A stretch of DNA of 30,487 nucleotides from an uncultured Spirochaetales bacterium (GTDB lineage: Bacteria; Spirochaetota; Spirochaetia; Sphaerochaetales; Sphaerochaetaceae). Positions 14,882 to 23,521 of this stretch are shown one piece after another (the stretch's first letter is position 1; each line of letters begins with the position of its first letter). Made by a program: the position numbers and the translations under genes. The stretch lies in NCBI GenBank assembly GCA_934271365.1, contig CAKQRI010000025.1:1-30487 (forward strand). Direction: 5' to 3'. Below the pieces are notes generated by a model. That model was not told the DNA's origin. It saw only the letters and a list, made by a program, of their open reading frames with translations, and searched no databases.

Positions 14882-15883
14882 TTATAAAGCAAGGATCTTG
14901 TTCCATACTTCATCAATAACAGGAATTCCATTCTCAAGATTATCTTTTCTTGTATTCCATTCAATCTCTCCTGGATAGAAGACCTTTCCACCTTCCTTTT
15001 CAGGAACAGAAGAATTGATATCATCTGTAATAGAAGAGACAATGCTATCAGTAAGCCCTGTGCTGTTCATCTTACCTGGATCAATGGCAATCATAATCTG
15101 AGTAAGTCCGACCTCATCTCCGAATGTGCCAATAGTCTTGACAGAGTTTGCATTTGTAAGAACAGTGGCAACTGCATCAAGAGCAATAGATATTCCACTG
15201 CCTTTCCAGTATCCCATTGGCAGGACTCTCCAGGACTTCTCTATCTCAGCAGGATCTGTCGTCAGATTGCCTTTAGTATCATATCCGCCATATACAGGAA
15301 GCTGCAGCCCCTTAAGCTTATATTCCTCAATCTTTCCATATGAGAACTGTGAAACTGCACAGTCCACGACAAGATGCTGTCCATTGCTTCTAGGAACAGC
15401 AATGATGAATGGGTTGTTTCCTATCTTCTTATCCTTTCCACCCCATGCAGGCATGTTAGGCTGTGTATTTGACCAGCATATTCCAATGCATCCAGCATCT
15501 GCAGCCTGCCAGCCATAAGCACCGCCACGCATCCAGTGATTGTTATTTCCAAGAGCAACCACACCTATTCCATATTCTTTTGCAAGCTCCGTTGCCCTCT
15601 TCATTGCACGGCGCGCATTCAATGGGCCAAAGCCTCTATGTCCATTCCAGCGCTCAAAAGCCATGAACGACTCTTCGCATGTGGCAATGTTATCAGGCTT
15701 TATTGTTCCATGATCAAGATACTCTACTACACGAGGAAATCTATTTATTCCATGTGAATAGATGCCATCAAGGCTATTATCTGCAAATACAGATGCTGCT
15801 GCATCAGCATTCTCTTCATCAAAGCCACGAGAAATCAGGACTCGCTTGAATTCTTTTTTCAGATCATCGTATTTTACTCTCAT
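14882..15883 (-). CDS. dlgD: 2,3-diketo-L-gulonate reductase-like protein (YiaK/DlgD, LDH2 family)
   Basis: 333-residue member of the malate/L-lactate (LDH2/MDH2) dehydrogenase family. Similarity to E. coli YiaK runs the full length: VLISRG at the start, YSHGINRFPR with His44 in the same position as the YiaK catalytic His, ANHWMRGG-like NNNHWMRGGAYGWQAA, GICWSN, GNNPFIIAVP, FSYG, LPMGYWKGSG and a shared C-terminal VWNKILAL. YiaK reduces 2,3-diketo-L-gulonate to 3-keto-L-gulonate with NADH; here a related uronate- or gulonate-derived keto acid is likely. An in-frame GTG at 15895 is too close to the AAGGAG; the ATG at 15883 matches the YiaK N-terminus. Sits between a sulfatase (22 bp) and the zinc dehydrogenase (11 bp), in an operon with a TctABC-like transporter rather than the YiaMNO TRAP system. 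Confidence 0.88.
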   Translation of the reverse strand: MRVKYDDLKKEFKRVLISRGFDEENADAAASVFADNSLDGIYSHGINRFPRVVEYLDHGTIKPDNIATCEESFMAFERWNGHRGFGPLNARRAMKRATELAKEYGIGVVALGNNNHWMRGGAYGWQAADAGCIGICWSNTQPNMPAWGGKDKKIGNNPFIIAVPRSNGQHLVVDCAVSQFSYGKIEEYKLKGLQLPVYGGYDTKGNLTTDPAEIEKSWRVLPMGYWKGSGISIALDAVATVLTNANSVKTIGTFGDEVGLTQIMIAIDPGKMNSTGLTDSIVSSITDDINSSVPEKEGGKVFYPGEIEWNTRKDNLENGIPVIDEVWNKILAL

Positions 15884-15905
15884 ATAAATATCCACTCCTT
15901 AAATA

Positions 15906-17351
15906 TCACAGAAGATAATTTCTTTCCGGATTTCCTCTCCATTCTCCTACAAGAGGTGGTTTCACAAGCGAAAACCACTTCGTCATCAACCGGAAGTTCA
16001 CCTTTGCTTCATCCAGATCCTTCATTGCTTTGTCTGGATCCCAGTATCTCTTCTGGATTTCCCTGAACTCAGCAATCAGATCTGCATTCTCTTTATCCGA
16101 TGCAATATCTACACACTCATGCGGATCAGCCTCCATATCAAAAAGCTGAGGCATTACATATCCTGCATGAGATATGTATTTATATTTTCTGCGTCTTATC
16201 ATAAGACTTGGGTTATCACCCTTTATATCACTGCACATTGAAATTGCTATCCGGTCGGGATCTGGCTCTTCCTTCCCATATAGAACAGGAAGGAGATTCT
16301 CCCCATCCATTGATGGAAGAGCATCAGATGCAGAGTAATCCAGGAGAGTCGGAGCAATATCGAGAAGCGATGTGATCTCTTTTATTCGGCGTCCTTTCTC
16401 TATTCCATTTCCAGAGAAGACCATCGGGACTCTTGCTGCTGCATCATAGAAATTTGTCTTCCAGAAATAGCCATGCTCTCCTATGTTGTCACCATGATCA
16501 GAGGTGTAGACGATGAGTGTGTTATCAAGTCCCAGAGTTTTATCTACGGTCTCGATAATCCTTCCGACATAAGAGTCCAGAAGCTCAACCATTGCATAGT
16601 ATGCAGCCCTTATCCTTCTTACATCAGCCTTTGTGACCTCATCGATTTTCCTATTCTCAAACCATTTCTGCTCTGCAAGGTGCATCCTGCATCTCTCTTC
16701 CTTTGATGGAAAATCAATCTCTGGAAGCAGATCATAGTAATAATCATAGAGCTCTTTTGGAGCAATATATGGGCAATGAGGACCATAGAAGCCGATAGTC
16801 ATGAATAAAGGACGCTCATCTCTTCTTGTTTCAAGATATGCACATGCTGTATTAAGCACATCCATATCATAATCAAGAACGGCTGAATTTCCTGCACCGG
16901 ATTTTCTTATCGAAGTCAGGTTCTGGCCTGACGATCTCTTGAAGGATCCATAAATCTCCTCTTCATTATCCTCTCCAACGAAATCTGGTGTTATATCACC
17001 AACTAAGTGCTTCTCAAAGCCATGCCACTGATCCCAACCAACAAAATGCATTCTTCCTGAAAGCACCGTCTCATATCCATTCACAGTCAATGCTGCGGGA
17101 AGTGTTGCATTGCATGAGGATAGAGCCTGCATATTATTGAATACACCATTATGAGAAGGAAGCTGACCTGTCATTATCCCTGCTCTGCTAGGCACGCACA
17201 GAGGTGCAGAGCAATAGCAGTTATCGAAGCCTGTTCCATTCTCATAAAGCTTATCAAGATTAGGAGTCCTCACATATGGATCTCCTGCATTTCCCATAAT
17301 AAATGGATTATGCTGATCTGATAGTATATAAACAATATTCTTCTTACTCAT
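15906..17351 (-). CDS. Sulfatase, Cys-type (S1 family), cytoplasmic
   Basis: 481-residue arylsulfatase-superfamily enzyme that hydrolyses sulfate esters at a calcium site using a formylglycine made from Cys. The signature CVPSR is at residues 52-56 (Cys52 is the modified residue); N-terminal Asp12 in LSDQHNP and the later YTSDHGDNIGEHG supply metal ligands. There is no signal peptide: the fold begins within the first few residues, so it should act in the cytoplasm. The frame is open to an ATG at 17369, but the ATG at 17351 matches the family start and has an AGGATG-type RBS; it overlaps the tctA stop by 8 nt, implying coupling. Cys-type maturation would need anSME or FGE encoded elsewhere. 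Its place between a transporter and sugar-acid dehydrogenases suggests desulfation of the imported substrate. Confidence 0.93.
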   Translation of the reverse strand: MSKKNIVYILSDQHNPFIMGNAGDPYVRTPNLDKLYENGTGFDNCYCSAPLCVPSRAGIMTGQLPSHNGVFNNMQALSSCNATLPAALTVNGYETVLSGRMHFVGWDQWHGFEKHLVGDITPDFVGEDNEEEIYGSFKRSSGQNLTSIRKSGAGNSAVLDYDMDVLNTACAYLETRRDERPLFMTIGFYGPHCPYIAPKELYDYYYDLLPEIDFPSKEERCRMHLAEQKWFENRKIDEVTKADVRRIRAAYYAMVELLDSYVGRIIETVDKTLGLDNTLIVYTSDHGDNIGEHGYFWKTNFYDAAARVPMVFSGNGIEKGRRIKEITSLLDIAPTLLDYSASDALPSMDGENLLPVLYGKEEPDPDRIAISMCSDIKGDNPSLMIRRRKYKYISHAGYVMPQLFDMEADPHECVDIASDKENADLIAEFREIQKRYWDPDKAMKDLDEAKVNFRLMTKWFSLVKPPLVGEWRGNPERNYLL

Positions 17352-18876
17352 CCTGCACATCCTGTTCAATAGAAGATTCCTTCTGAACCATTCGTCCCTT
17401 TCTTATCGCTCTGATGTTTGCCCAGATCAGATAAGCTGTAATCAGAATAATCAGAATGCAGATAGGCCTTGTCAGAATATAAACAAGAACGTTTGTCCCT
17501 GTTGCTTTCACAATTGTCAGGGTCCTTACATAATTGCTCTCAATTATCCCACCGAGGATAAGACCTAGAACAATAGGAGTATTAGGAATCTCAAGCTTAG
17601 AGAAAAGCACTCCAATCAGGCCAAGGATAAGGGCAACAGTTACATCATTCATTGAGTTATTGACACTGTAAGCTCCGATCATAGAGAAGAGAATCACACT
17701 TGGAATGATGTACTTCATCTTTATCTTGAGAATCGAAGAGAATACAGGAATTCCAAGAACTCCAATCAGAACCATGAACAGAGTTGCTATGAACATTCCG
17801 CCAAGGAATGTATAGACAATGTCGCCATGCTCAGCAAATAGGCTCTGGCCAGGAACAAGACCATGTATTGTCAGAGCTCCAAACATGATAGCACTTGTTG
17901 CAGATCCAGGAATGCCAAGTGCAAGCATCGGAACAAGAGAACCACCGACAGCTGCATTATTGGCAGCCTCTGGTGCTATTATTCCAGCAGGGCATCCCTT
18001 ACCGAAATTTCCTTCTTTATCACTGCCTTTTGCATCTCCATAGGCAAGGAATGATGCAATAGCACCGCCTGTACCTGGAAGAATACCAATGAAGGTTCCT
18101 ACAGCTGTGGATTTCAGAAGTGTCTTCAGATACTTTGTGCACATATCTTTCACTGTCGCTCTGAAGCTTGCAGCCTTCAGCTCTATCTTCTCGCCTGTCT
18201 CTGTCTGGCTAAGCTGGCTTATTCCCTGCTTCACCATTTCAGTGATTGCAAAGAGACCGATTACTGCAGGAATCAGATCAATGCCCCCGCGAAGAGCTCG
18301 GAAGCCGAATGTGAATCGCATCTGGCCAGTTACATCATCTGTTCCGATCATTGCAAGGAACAGGCCAAAGCATGCGGCAAAAAGGCCTTTGAGAACATTC
18401 TTGCCTGTAAGAGAGCCAACGATTGTAAGACCGCAGATAGCAATCAGCATCATCTCTGGAGGACCGAACTTAACCGCGACTTTTGCAAGAACAGGAGCAA
18501 AGAGGATAAGAACAATGAGACCGACAATTCCTCCGAAACCTGATGCAGCAATTGAATAGAAGAGAGCCTTCTTACCCTCGCCTCTTCTTGTCATTGCGTT
18601 GCCCTCAAGTGCTGTACAAGCGCTTTCAGCCGTGCCAGGGCAGTTAATCAGAATTCCCGAAATAGAACCACCATATGATGATCCCATATATATTCCACCT
18701 AAGAACAGCAGTCCCTGAGCTGGTCCCATTGTGTATGTGAATGGAAGCATTACGGCAATGCCAATGCCTCCATTCATTCCAGGGATTGCACCGAGAATAA
18801 CACCAACAAGGGCTCCTAGGAAGCTGATAAATAATGTATTCAGACTAAATAGATTAGCCAAAACTGTCATAAGCAT
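17344..18876 (-). CDS. tctA: Tripartite tricarboxylate transporter permease TctA
   Basis: 510-residue large membrane subunit of a TTT-family secondary transporter, with about ten or more hydrophobic segments in two homologous halves. The conserved repeat motifs are visible: GVILGAIPGMNGGIGIAVML near the N-terminus and GTFIGILPGTGGAIASFLAYG in the second half. It also carries the GSISGILINCPGTAESACTA region typical of TctA. It forms the transport channel with TctB and receives ligand from the binding protein TctC. TTT systems are known for citrate, aromatic acids and other carboxylates. Start ATG 18876, with a second ATG at 18870; 26 bp after tctC. Its end overlaps the sulfatase start by 8 nt. 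The linkage to sulfatases suggests a sulfated sugar-acid substrate (inference). Confidence 0.95.
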   Translation of the reverse strand: MLMTVLANLFSLNTLFISFLGALVGVILGAIPGMNGGIGIAVMLPFTYTMGPAQGLLFLGGIYMGSSYGGSISGILINCPGTAESACTALEGNAMTRRGEGKKALFYSIAASGFGGIVGLIVLILFAPVLAKVAVKFGPPEMMLIAICGLTIVGSLTGKNVLKGLFAACFGLFLAMIGTDDVTGQMRFTFGFRALRGGIDLIPAVIGLFAITEMVKQGISQLSQTETGEKIELKAASFRATVKDMCTKYLKTLLKSTAVGTFIGILPGTGGAIASFLAYGDAKGSDKEGNFGKGCPAGIIAPEAANNAAVGGSLVPMLALGIPGSATSAIMFGALTIHGLVPGQSLFAEHGDIVYTFLGGMFIATLFMVLIGVLGIPVFSSILKIKMKYIIPSVILFSMIGAYSVNNSMNDVTVALILGLIGVLFSKLEIPNTPIVLGLILGGIIESNYVRTLTIVKATGTNVLVYILTRPICILIILITAYLIWANIRAIRKGRMVQKESSIEQDVQDE

Positions 18877-18902
18877 AATTACGTTACAATCCCCTTTTCT
18901 GA

Positions 18903-19868
18903 TTATTTACTCTCGTAATAAGCCTTTCTCATTGCGAAATCCTCTTTCAGGAATGAATCAAGAGCTGCTCCTGTGAGAAGCTGAGGAATCTCTCCCTGTG
19001 CTTTGATATTCTCGCTGATTGCACCTTCAAAGCCTTCTTCAAGAGCTGCGACAAGCTTATCTACAACAGACTGATCAATGCCCTTAGGTCCAACAATCAT
19101 TCTTACAGCAGGATTGACTGCATCATATCCCTGCTCTCTGAATGTTGGTACATCTGGATATGTTGAAAGACGATCAGCAAGCATCAGGCCAAGAATTGAA
19201 AGGTTATTCTCACCTGCCTGCTTTACGAACTTAGCACCAAGAACACCTGCTTCGATATGTCCACCGAGAAGGTCTGCAAATACCTTATTGCCACCACCAT
19301 ATACAACACCTGTGAATTCAGCTCCTACTGCATTCTCAAAAAGTGTCAGAGTCATCTCCTGTGTAGGAGAAGGAAGACCGATTGTCAGTGCTTTTGGGTT
19401 TGCCTTAGCATATGCAATGAATTCTTCAAGATTAGAGAATCTGGAATCCTTCTTAAGAACGATGATATCTCCAGTAGTATTAAGGCCCGCAATATATGTA
19501 AAGTCATCCACAGTGAATTCACAGCCTTTCTGACCATAGGCAAAGCTTGCAACATCTGTATTTGAGAAGACTCCGATTGTATATCCATCAGGATCTGAAT
19601 CTGCAATGTCTTCCATAGCAAGCAGTCCACCTGCACTTCCATTGTTAACTACAACAAAAGGCTTTCCCATTATAGTCTCAAGAGGGTTGGTTGCAGCTCT
19701 TGCCATTGCATCAGTACCACCACCTGCAGCTGCAATTACAATGCATGTAACTTCCTTGCTTGGATATACGGCCTCAGCCTTTTCCGCTGTGCCATTTGCG
19801 AAAACCGGAGCGATAACGGCAAGCGCCATTAACAGTACAGACAGAACTTTCATTGTTTTCATAGACAT
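18903..19868 (-). CDS. tctC: TctC-type periplasmic solute-binding protein
   Basis: 321-residue extracytoplasmic receptor of the Bug/TctC family that delivers carboxylate ligands to the TctAB membrane complex. An N-terminal signal sequence (residues about 6-25) ends in VFANGTAEK, a form common in spirochaetal exported proteins; no lipobox cysteine follows, so it is probably free in the periplasm. Family features: YPSKEVTCIVIAAAGGGTDA (first ligand loop), VVVNNGSAGGLLAMEDIADS followed by DPDGYTIG, and the closing ARGPKGI-like VGPKGIDQSVVDKL. It is the only protein of the island with a clear export signal. AAAGGAG lies 7 nt before the ATG; 19 bp from tctB and 26 bp from tctA. The bound ligand is unknown; context favours a uronate-containing sugar. 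Confidence 0.94.
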   Translation of the reverse strand: MSMKTMKVLSVLLMALAVIAPVFANGTAEKAEAVYPSKEVTCIVIAAAGGGTDAMARAATNPLETIMGKPFVVVNNGSAGGLLAMEDIADSDPDGYTIGVFSNTDVASFAYGQKGCEFTVDDFTYIAGLNTTGDIIVLKKDSRFSNLEEFIAYAKANPKALTIGLPSPTQEMTLTLFENAVGAEFTGVVYGGGNKVFADLLGGHIEAGVLGAKFVKQAGENNLSILGLMLADRLSTYPDVPTFREQGYDAVNPAVRMIVGPKGIDQSVVDKLVAALEEGFEGAISENIKAQGEIPQLLTGAALDSFLKEDFAMRKAYYESK

Positions 19869-19887
19869 TTCTGAACTCCTTTAGTTT

Positions 19888-20346
19888 TTAAAACAGTGAA
19901 ATTATCTTTCCCTTTGGACATCTGATTCTCAGCCCATAGGTAAAAGCCAGATAAGAAACAGCAACAAGGACAACAGAGAAAATAACTGAAATCAGTATTC
20001 CTTTTTTAGATTTGTCCTTGTTTATGAAAATCGTAATAGCAAGAATCTCAATAAAAGCTGTTACATAGAATCCGAAGTACTTCGCAAAAAGCGGGTTGAT
20101 GACCAGAATAGCCATCAGCAGAAGCTCCTGCCAGCCAAATCCTGCGCACTTATCAGAACGATTAGTCATAAAGCTCCCAAAAAGAACAAGGACACTTATA
20201 AAAAGCATCAGTGAGAATACTATTCCAGGATATGGACTTGAAGGTTCCTTATTGAACAGCATTGCAAGAATAGAGAAAACACAGCCGATAATCCCTGCTA
20301 GGAAATTCTTGCTTGCCAAGGTTTCCTTAGAGAATTTAGGTTTCAT
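19888..20346 (-). CDS. tctB: TctB-family small membrane subunit of TTT transporter
   Basis: 152-residue small membrane subunit with four predicted helices, matching TctB/DUF1468 proteins in size and layout: helix 1 FLAGIIGCVFSILAML, helix 2 GIVFSLMLFISVLVLFGSF, helix 3 LLLMAILVINPLFAKYFGFYV with its extension, helix 4 SVIFSVVLVAVSYLAFTYGL. The GFYVTAFIEILAI segment after helix 3 is typical. It is required with TctA for transport. First gene of the minus-strand operon, immediately downstream of a promoter in the region shared with the LacI-type gene. A GTG at 20355 is too close to the AGGAGG, so the ATG at 20346 is preferred. Sequence conservation in this family is low, so assignment leans on context. 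Confidence 0.88.
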   Translation of the reverse strand: MKPKFSKETLASKNFLAGIIGCVFSILAMLFNKEPSSPYPGIVFSLMLFISVLVLFGSFMTNRSDKCAGFGWQELLLMAILVINPLFAKYFGFYVTAFIEILAITIFINKDKSKKGILISVIFSVVLVAVSYLAFTYGLRIRCPKGKIISLF

Positions 20347-20375
20347 TTTTACCACAACCTCCTCTTTATAGTTAA

Positions 20376-20403
20376 TTTTTATCTTTGTTTTTTAATATGT
20401 CAA
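20376..20403 (-). promoter_or_regulatory. Probable promoter of the tctBCA operon
   Basis: On the minus strand a perfect TTGACA (20403-20398) is followed after 16 nt by TAAAAA (20381-20376), then AGGAGG ahead of tctB. The -35 is exact, the -10 is poor, as expected for an activated or repressed operon. Confidence 0.55.
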
Positions 20404-20417
20404 GAAAAATCTTTCTT
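20402..20417. promoter_or_regulatory. Candidate LacI-type operator palindrome
   Basis: Perfect inverted repeat AAGAAA-AATC-TTTCTT overlapping the end of the tctB -35 box and lying between the divergent tctB and LacI-type genes. Position suits a repressor site, but the region is very AT-rich and the palindrome lacks the central CG of many LacI-family operators. Confidence 0.3.
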
Positions 20418-20524
20418 ATTTTTTCTTCAAAACATTTATTTAAAGTAATATTTTTCTTTATATTTCTCTTTATTTGTTGTTTTTTCTTTTTTTTTTCTTA
20501 ATAATTATGGCAAGGGGATTGCAG

Positions 20525-21631
20525 ATGATAGAAAAGCCTACACTTCAGGATATTGCGAAAATCACAGGAGTCACGCCTGCAACAGTTCATAAAGCATTAT
20601 CAAATGCAAAGGGTGTCAGCGAAAAGAAAAAAAGAGAAATACTCGAAGTTGCGAAAGCTCTGAACTATACAACCTCGAAGCTTCTGATTCCGAACAGGAA
20701 GACAGTTGTTGCCCTATTTCCTGAGCCGAAGGAAGAGGATAAGATATTCTATCAGTTCATCTGGTCTGGAATAGAAAAAAGAGAAGAAGAGCTTCCAAAT
20801 GACAGCCTCAGAGTGATCAAGATAACTTTCAATGGAACAATAGATGACCAAGAAGCTAAGATGAAGCAGATTCTGGAGCTTTATAAGGGGCATATTGATG
20901 GACTGATGACAATAATATGGGATGAGGACCGTATGCTGCCCCTGATTGATAGCTTTACAGAATCCGGCATAAGCATTTATACAGTAGCATCAGATGCACC
21001 GCATAGCAGCAGGAAATCATCGATGATGGTTGATCCCTTCAGAACAGGAAAGCTCGCAGCTGAGTATATGGGTTCTGTTCTATCTGATTTCTGCCGCGTG
21101 ATAGTCATAGGAACAAAGCGAGATGCCTCTAACCATGCAAGCATAGTAAGAGGATTCTTTGAGCAGATGACTGTGACAAATCCAAAGATACAGATTATAG
21201 AGATATATGAATCGAAGGAATATCCGGAGAGACTGATGCAATCCCTGAATGAATTCCTTTCAAAGTTCGATGATATCAAAGGCATTTATGCCAACAACGC
21301 AAGGACCACGGATAAGATAATAGAGGCGCTTAAGGATAAGAGCCGATCAATCGTATTCCTTGGAAGTGAGCTATTCACAAAATCAATGGATGCAATGAAT
21401 ATGCACACCATGAATGCAATCATAGACCAGAACTCATTTCGCATGGCATATGATTCAATAACTAATATCTATAATGATCTTGTTCTGAACAAGCCAATCA
21501 GGGAGCTGAATACCATTCCTTGCTCTCTTTATCTTGAGAATAATCTGCCAGAGGAATCACCAGAGAAGGAAATAGAAAAGATTCTTCCAAAACTCGACAA
21601 GGAATTCCTATATGATTTAGGAAGCCTATGA
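20525..21631 (+). CDS. LacI-family transcriptional regulator
   Basis: 368-residue regulator with an N-terminal LacI helix-turn-helix (TLQDIAKITGVTPATVHKAL, residues 5-24), a hinge-helix region to about 60, and a periplasmic-binding-protein-like sensor domain (about 58-335) expected to bind a sugar. The frame is open further up with ATGs at 20474 and 20507, but the GGGG at 20514-20517 is 7 nt from the ATG at 20525, which also gives the standard LacI N-terminus, so that start is chosen. Divergent from tctB, and only 72 bp before the first lyase-like gene with no terminator between, so it probably heads that operon and controls both directions. A T10 run lies at 20487-20496 in its leader. Confidence 0.93.
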   Translation: MIEKPTLQDIAKITGVTPATVHKALSNAKGVSEKKKREILEVAKALNYTTSKLLIPNRKTVVALFPEPKEEDKIFYQFIWSGIEKREEELPNDSLRVIKITFNGTIDDQEAKMKQILELYKGHIDGLMTIIWDEDRMLPLIDSFTESGISIYTVASDAPHSSRKSSMMVDPFRTGKLAAEYMGSVLSDFCRVIVIGTKRDASNHASIVRGFFEQMTVTNPKIQIIEIYESKEYPERLMQSLNEFLSKFDDIKGIYANNARTTDKIIEALKDKSRSIVFLGSELFTKSMDAMNMHTMNAIIDQNSFRMAYDSITNIYNDLVLNKPIRELNTIPCSLYLENNLPEESPEKEIEKILPKLDKEFLYDLGSL

Positions 21632-21703
21632 TTCTACAAAAAACTATCATTTTTCCAAATTAGTAATGATTGTATTCACAGAAAACTGAAATAGACTTCT
21701 TAT

Positions 21704-23521
21704 ATGAATGGAATAAAGCTGAAAAAATGCTTTCCAGAAATTGCTGATGCAATAATAAAGGAAGCAGAAGAAGCATATAATGGAATGCTCATACTCCCCG
21801 GAACAATGGGGAAGAGGTTCTTTGTCGGGAATCCGATAAAATGGGAAGATAATCCTGTTGGAAACAAGGAGTATACCTACAGCCTTAACAGAATGGGATG
21901 CCTTAAGGTAATGGCAGAGGCCTATACAATCACAGGGGATGAAAAATATAAAAACAGAGTCACATCTGAGCTCAGGCGATGGACAGATACTGTGCTTCCT
22001 CCATCAATTGATGATGTAGATGCCTTTTCAGAATGCTCTCCATGGCGCGCGCTTGAAGTCGGAGGCCGTGGCTACAATGCTTGGCCAGCTATTATTGATG
22101 CTATTCCAGAATGCAGGGATATTCTAAGAGAATCTGCAGCAAAGCATATGGAGATAATCTATAACGTATCGCCTAAGCTATGGCCAAAAGCAAATCATAA
22201 TCACTATCTGATTGAGAATCTCGGCCTGCTTTCTTTCTCTGTGACCTACCCAGAGCTTGATAAGGATCAGAAATACAGAAACCATGCAATCAGAGAGCTT
22301 GGAAGATGTCTGAAAGCACAGGTAACAGCAGAAGGCGCACAGATAGAAGGCTGTCCATCATATCACAATGCATGCCTATCACTATTTGCACTGAAGTCAT
22401 TCATCCTGCATGAGCCTATCCCTCTAGAAATAGAGAAGATGTATGAGCATTCAATATATTCGACAATGAATATAGGCGGAAACTTTGCAATAGGAGACAG
22501 CCATGTAGGAGATAATGAGACTGTGATGCTGCCATCTGTATCTCTTTACCTTGCAACTGGTGATAGATCATATCTTTCAAAAGCACTTCATTTTGATAAC
22601 AGTGAAATGCTGATGAAGGAGATTGCAGCTACAATACATCGCTTCAATGACTATGATAAGCTCAAAGAGGACATAAATGCAGTCCTATCAGAAAAGCATA
22701 TCATTGATCTGCCGTTATGTGCTTTCCAGAAGTCCGTTGGCGAATGCTTCATCAGAACAGGCTGGGAGAAAGAAGACATATCCCTATCGGCAATAGCGAG
22801 AAGTCCGATACAGAATAATCATGCGCACATAGATCCGCTGAGCTTCATCCTTACAGCCTTCGGCAAGGCCTTCATAATGGATCCAGGAATCTACACATAC
22901 AAAGAAGGTGAAGACAGATACCGCTATAAATCCACAAGAAGCCATAGCACAATAAGCATCAACGGAAAAGATGCATGGCAGTACATAAGCTCATGGAAAT
23001 ATGGACCACAGAAAAAAAGCTGTATAGATAATGTGGCAGAAATTGATGGATATCATGTGATCAAGATGGAGTCAGAATGCTATGAGAATGCAATAATAAA
23101 GAGGACAATGGCCCTCCAGAAGTCAACAGGCATTCTGGTTATAGTTGATGATATAAATGGACTCTCAGACGGAGATTATGCGGAGGTATCATTCAATGTA
23201 AATTCACTCAGCACAGTCACTGGAGGAAGAATTCTATATTCAGAAGACCCTGATGCGAATATAAAAATAGAGACATCAAAAGGCATCTTAAGAACAGAGA
23301 GCTGCTTCTACTCTCCTATTCTCGATATAGAGAATAAGACAACAATGCTGAGATGCAGAGTCGATGCAGATGGAAGCAGTCTTCTGATTCCGACTGTAAT
23401 AACACCATATAAAGCAGATATGCCTGAAGATGCTGAGATCTTAGAAGAAAAAGGACGAATCACAATAAAGACAGGGAACTTATCTCTGGTATATGAAAAA
23501 GGAGAAATACACAGATGCTGA
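21704..23521 (+). CDS. Heparinase II/III-family protein (polysaccharide lyase-like), cytoplasmic
   Basis: 605-residue protein with an N-terminal alpha/alpha-toroid domain and a C-terminal beta-sandwich of the heparinase II/III family, enzymes that cleave uronic-acid-containing glycans by beta-elimination. Candidate catalytic elements: Asn164-His165 in ANHNHYLIEN, Tyr220 in EGCPSYHNA, His373/His375 in NNHAHIDPLSF; the C-terminal MDPGIYTY and STRSHSTISINGKD are strongly family-like. No signal peptide, so cytoplasmic, unlike the exported Bacteroides lyases. No clear RBS; a TTGTAT/TAGACT promoter-like pair ends 6 nt before the ATG. Overlaps the next gene by 7 nt. Family assignment is firm; substrate (heparan, chondroitin, alginate or other) is not. 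Some members of this fold are hydrolases or inactive. Confidence 0.9.
   Translation: MNGIKLKKCFPEIADAIIKEAEEAYNGMLILPGTMGKRFFVGNPIKWEDNPVGNKEYTYSLNRMGCLKVMAEAYTITGDEKYKNRVTSELRRWTDTVLPPSIDDVDAFSECSPWRALEVGGRGYNAWPAIIDAIPECRDILRESAAKHMEIIYNVSPKLWPKANHNHYLIENLGLLSFSVTYPELDKDQKYRNHAIRELGRCLKAQVTAEGAQIEGCPSYHNACLSLFALKSFILHEPIPLEIEKMYEHSIYSTMNIGGNFAIGDSHVGDNETVMLPSVSLYLATGDRSYLSKALHFDNSEMLMKEIAATIHRFNDYDKLKEDINAVLSEKHIIDLPLCAFQKSVGECFIRTGWEKEDISLSAIARSPIQNNHAHIDPLSFILTAFGKAFIMDPGIYTYKEGEDRYRYKSTRSHSTISINGKDAWQYISSWKYGPQKKSCIDNVAEIDGYHVIKMESECYENAIIKRTMALQKSTGILVIVDDINGLSDGDYAEVSFNVNSLSTVTGGRILYSEDPDANIKIETSKGILRTESCFYSPILDIENKTTMLRCRVDADGSSLLIPTVITPYKADMPEDAEILEEKGRITIKTGNLSLVYEKGEIHRC

Noticed and set aside
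18089..18559. A 156-codon plus-strand frame opposite tctA
   Set aside because: It is antisense to highly conserved transmembrane repeats of TctA, has no RBS, and its composition mirrors the reverse complement of hydrophobic codons.
19078..19533. A 151-codon frame opposite tctC
   Set aside because: Lies fully within the antisense of a well-supported binding-protein gene; no independent homology or start signals.
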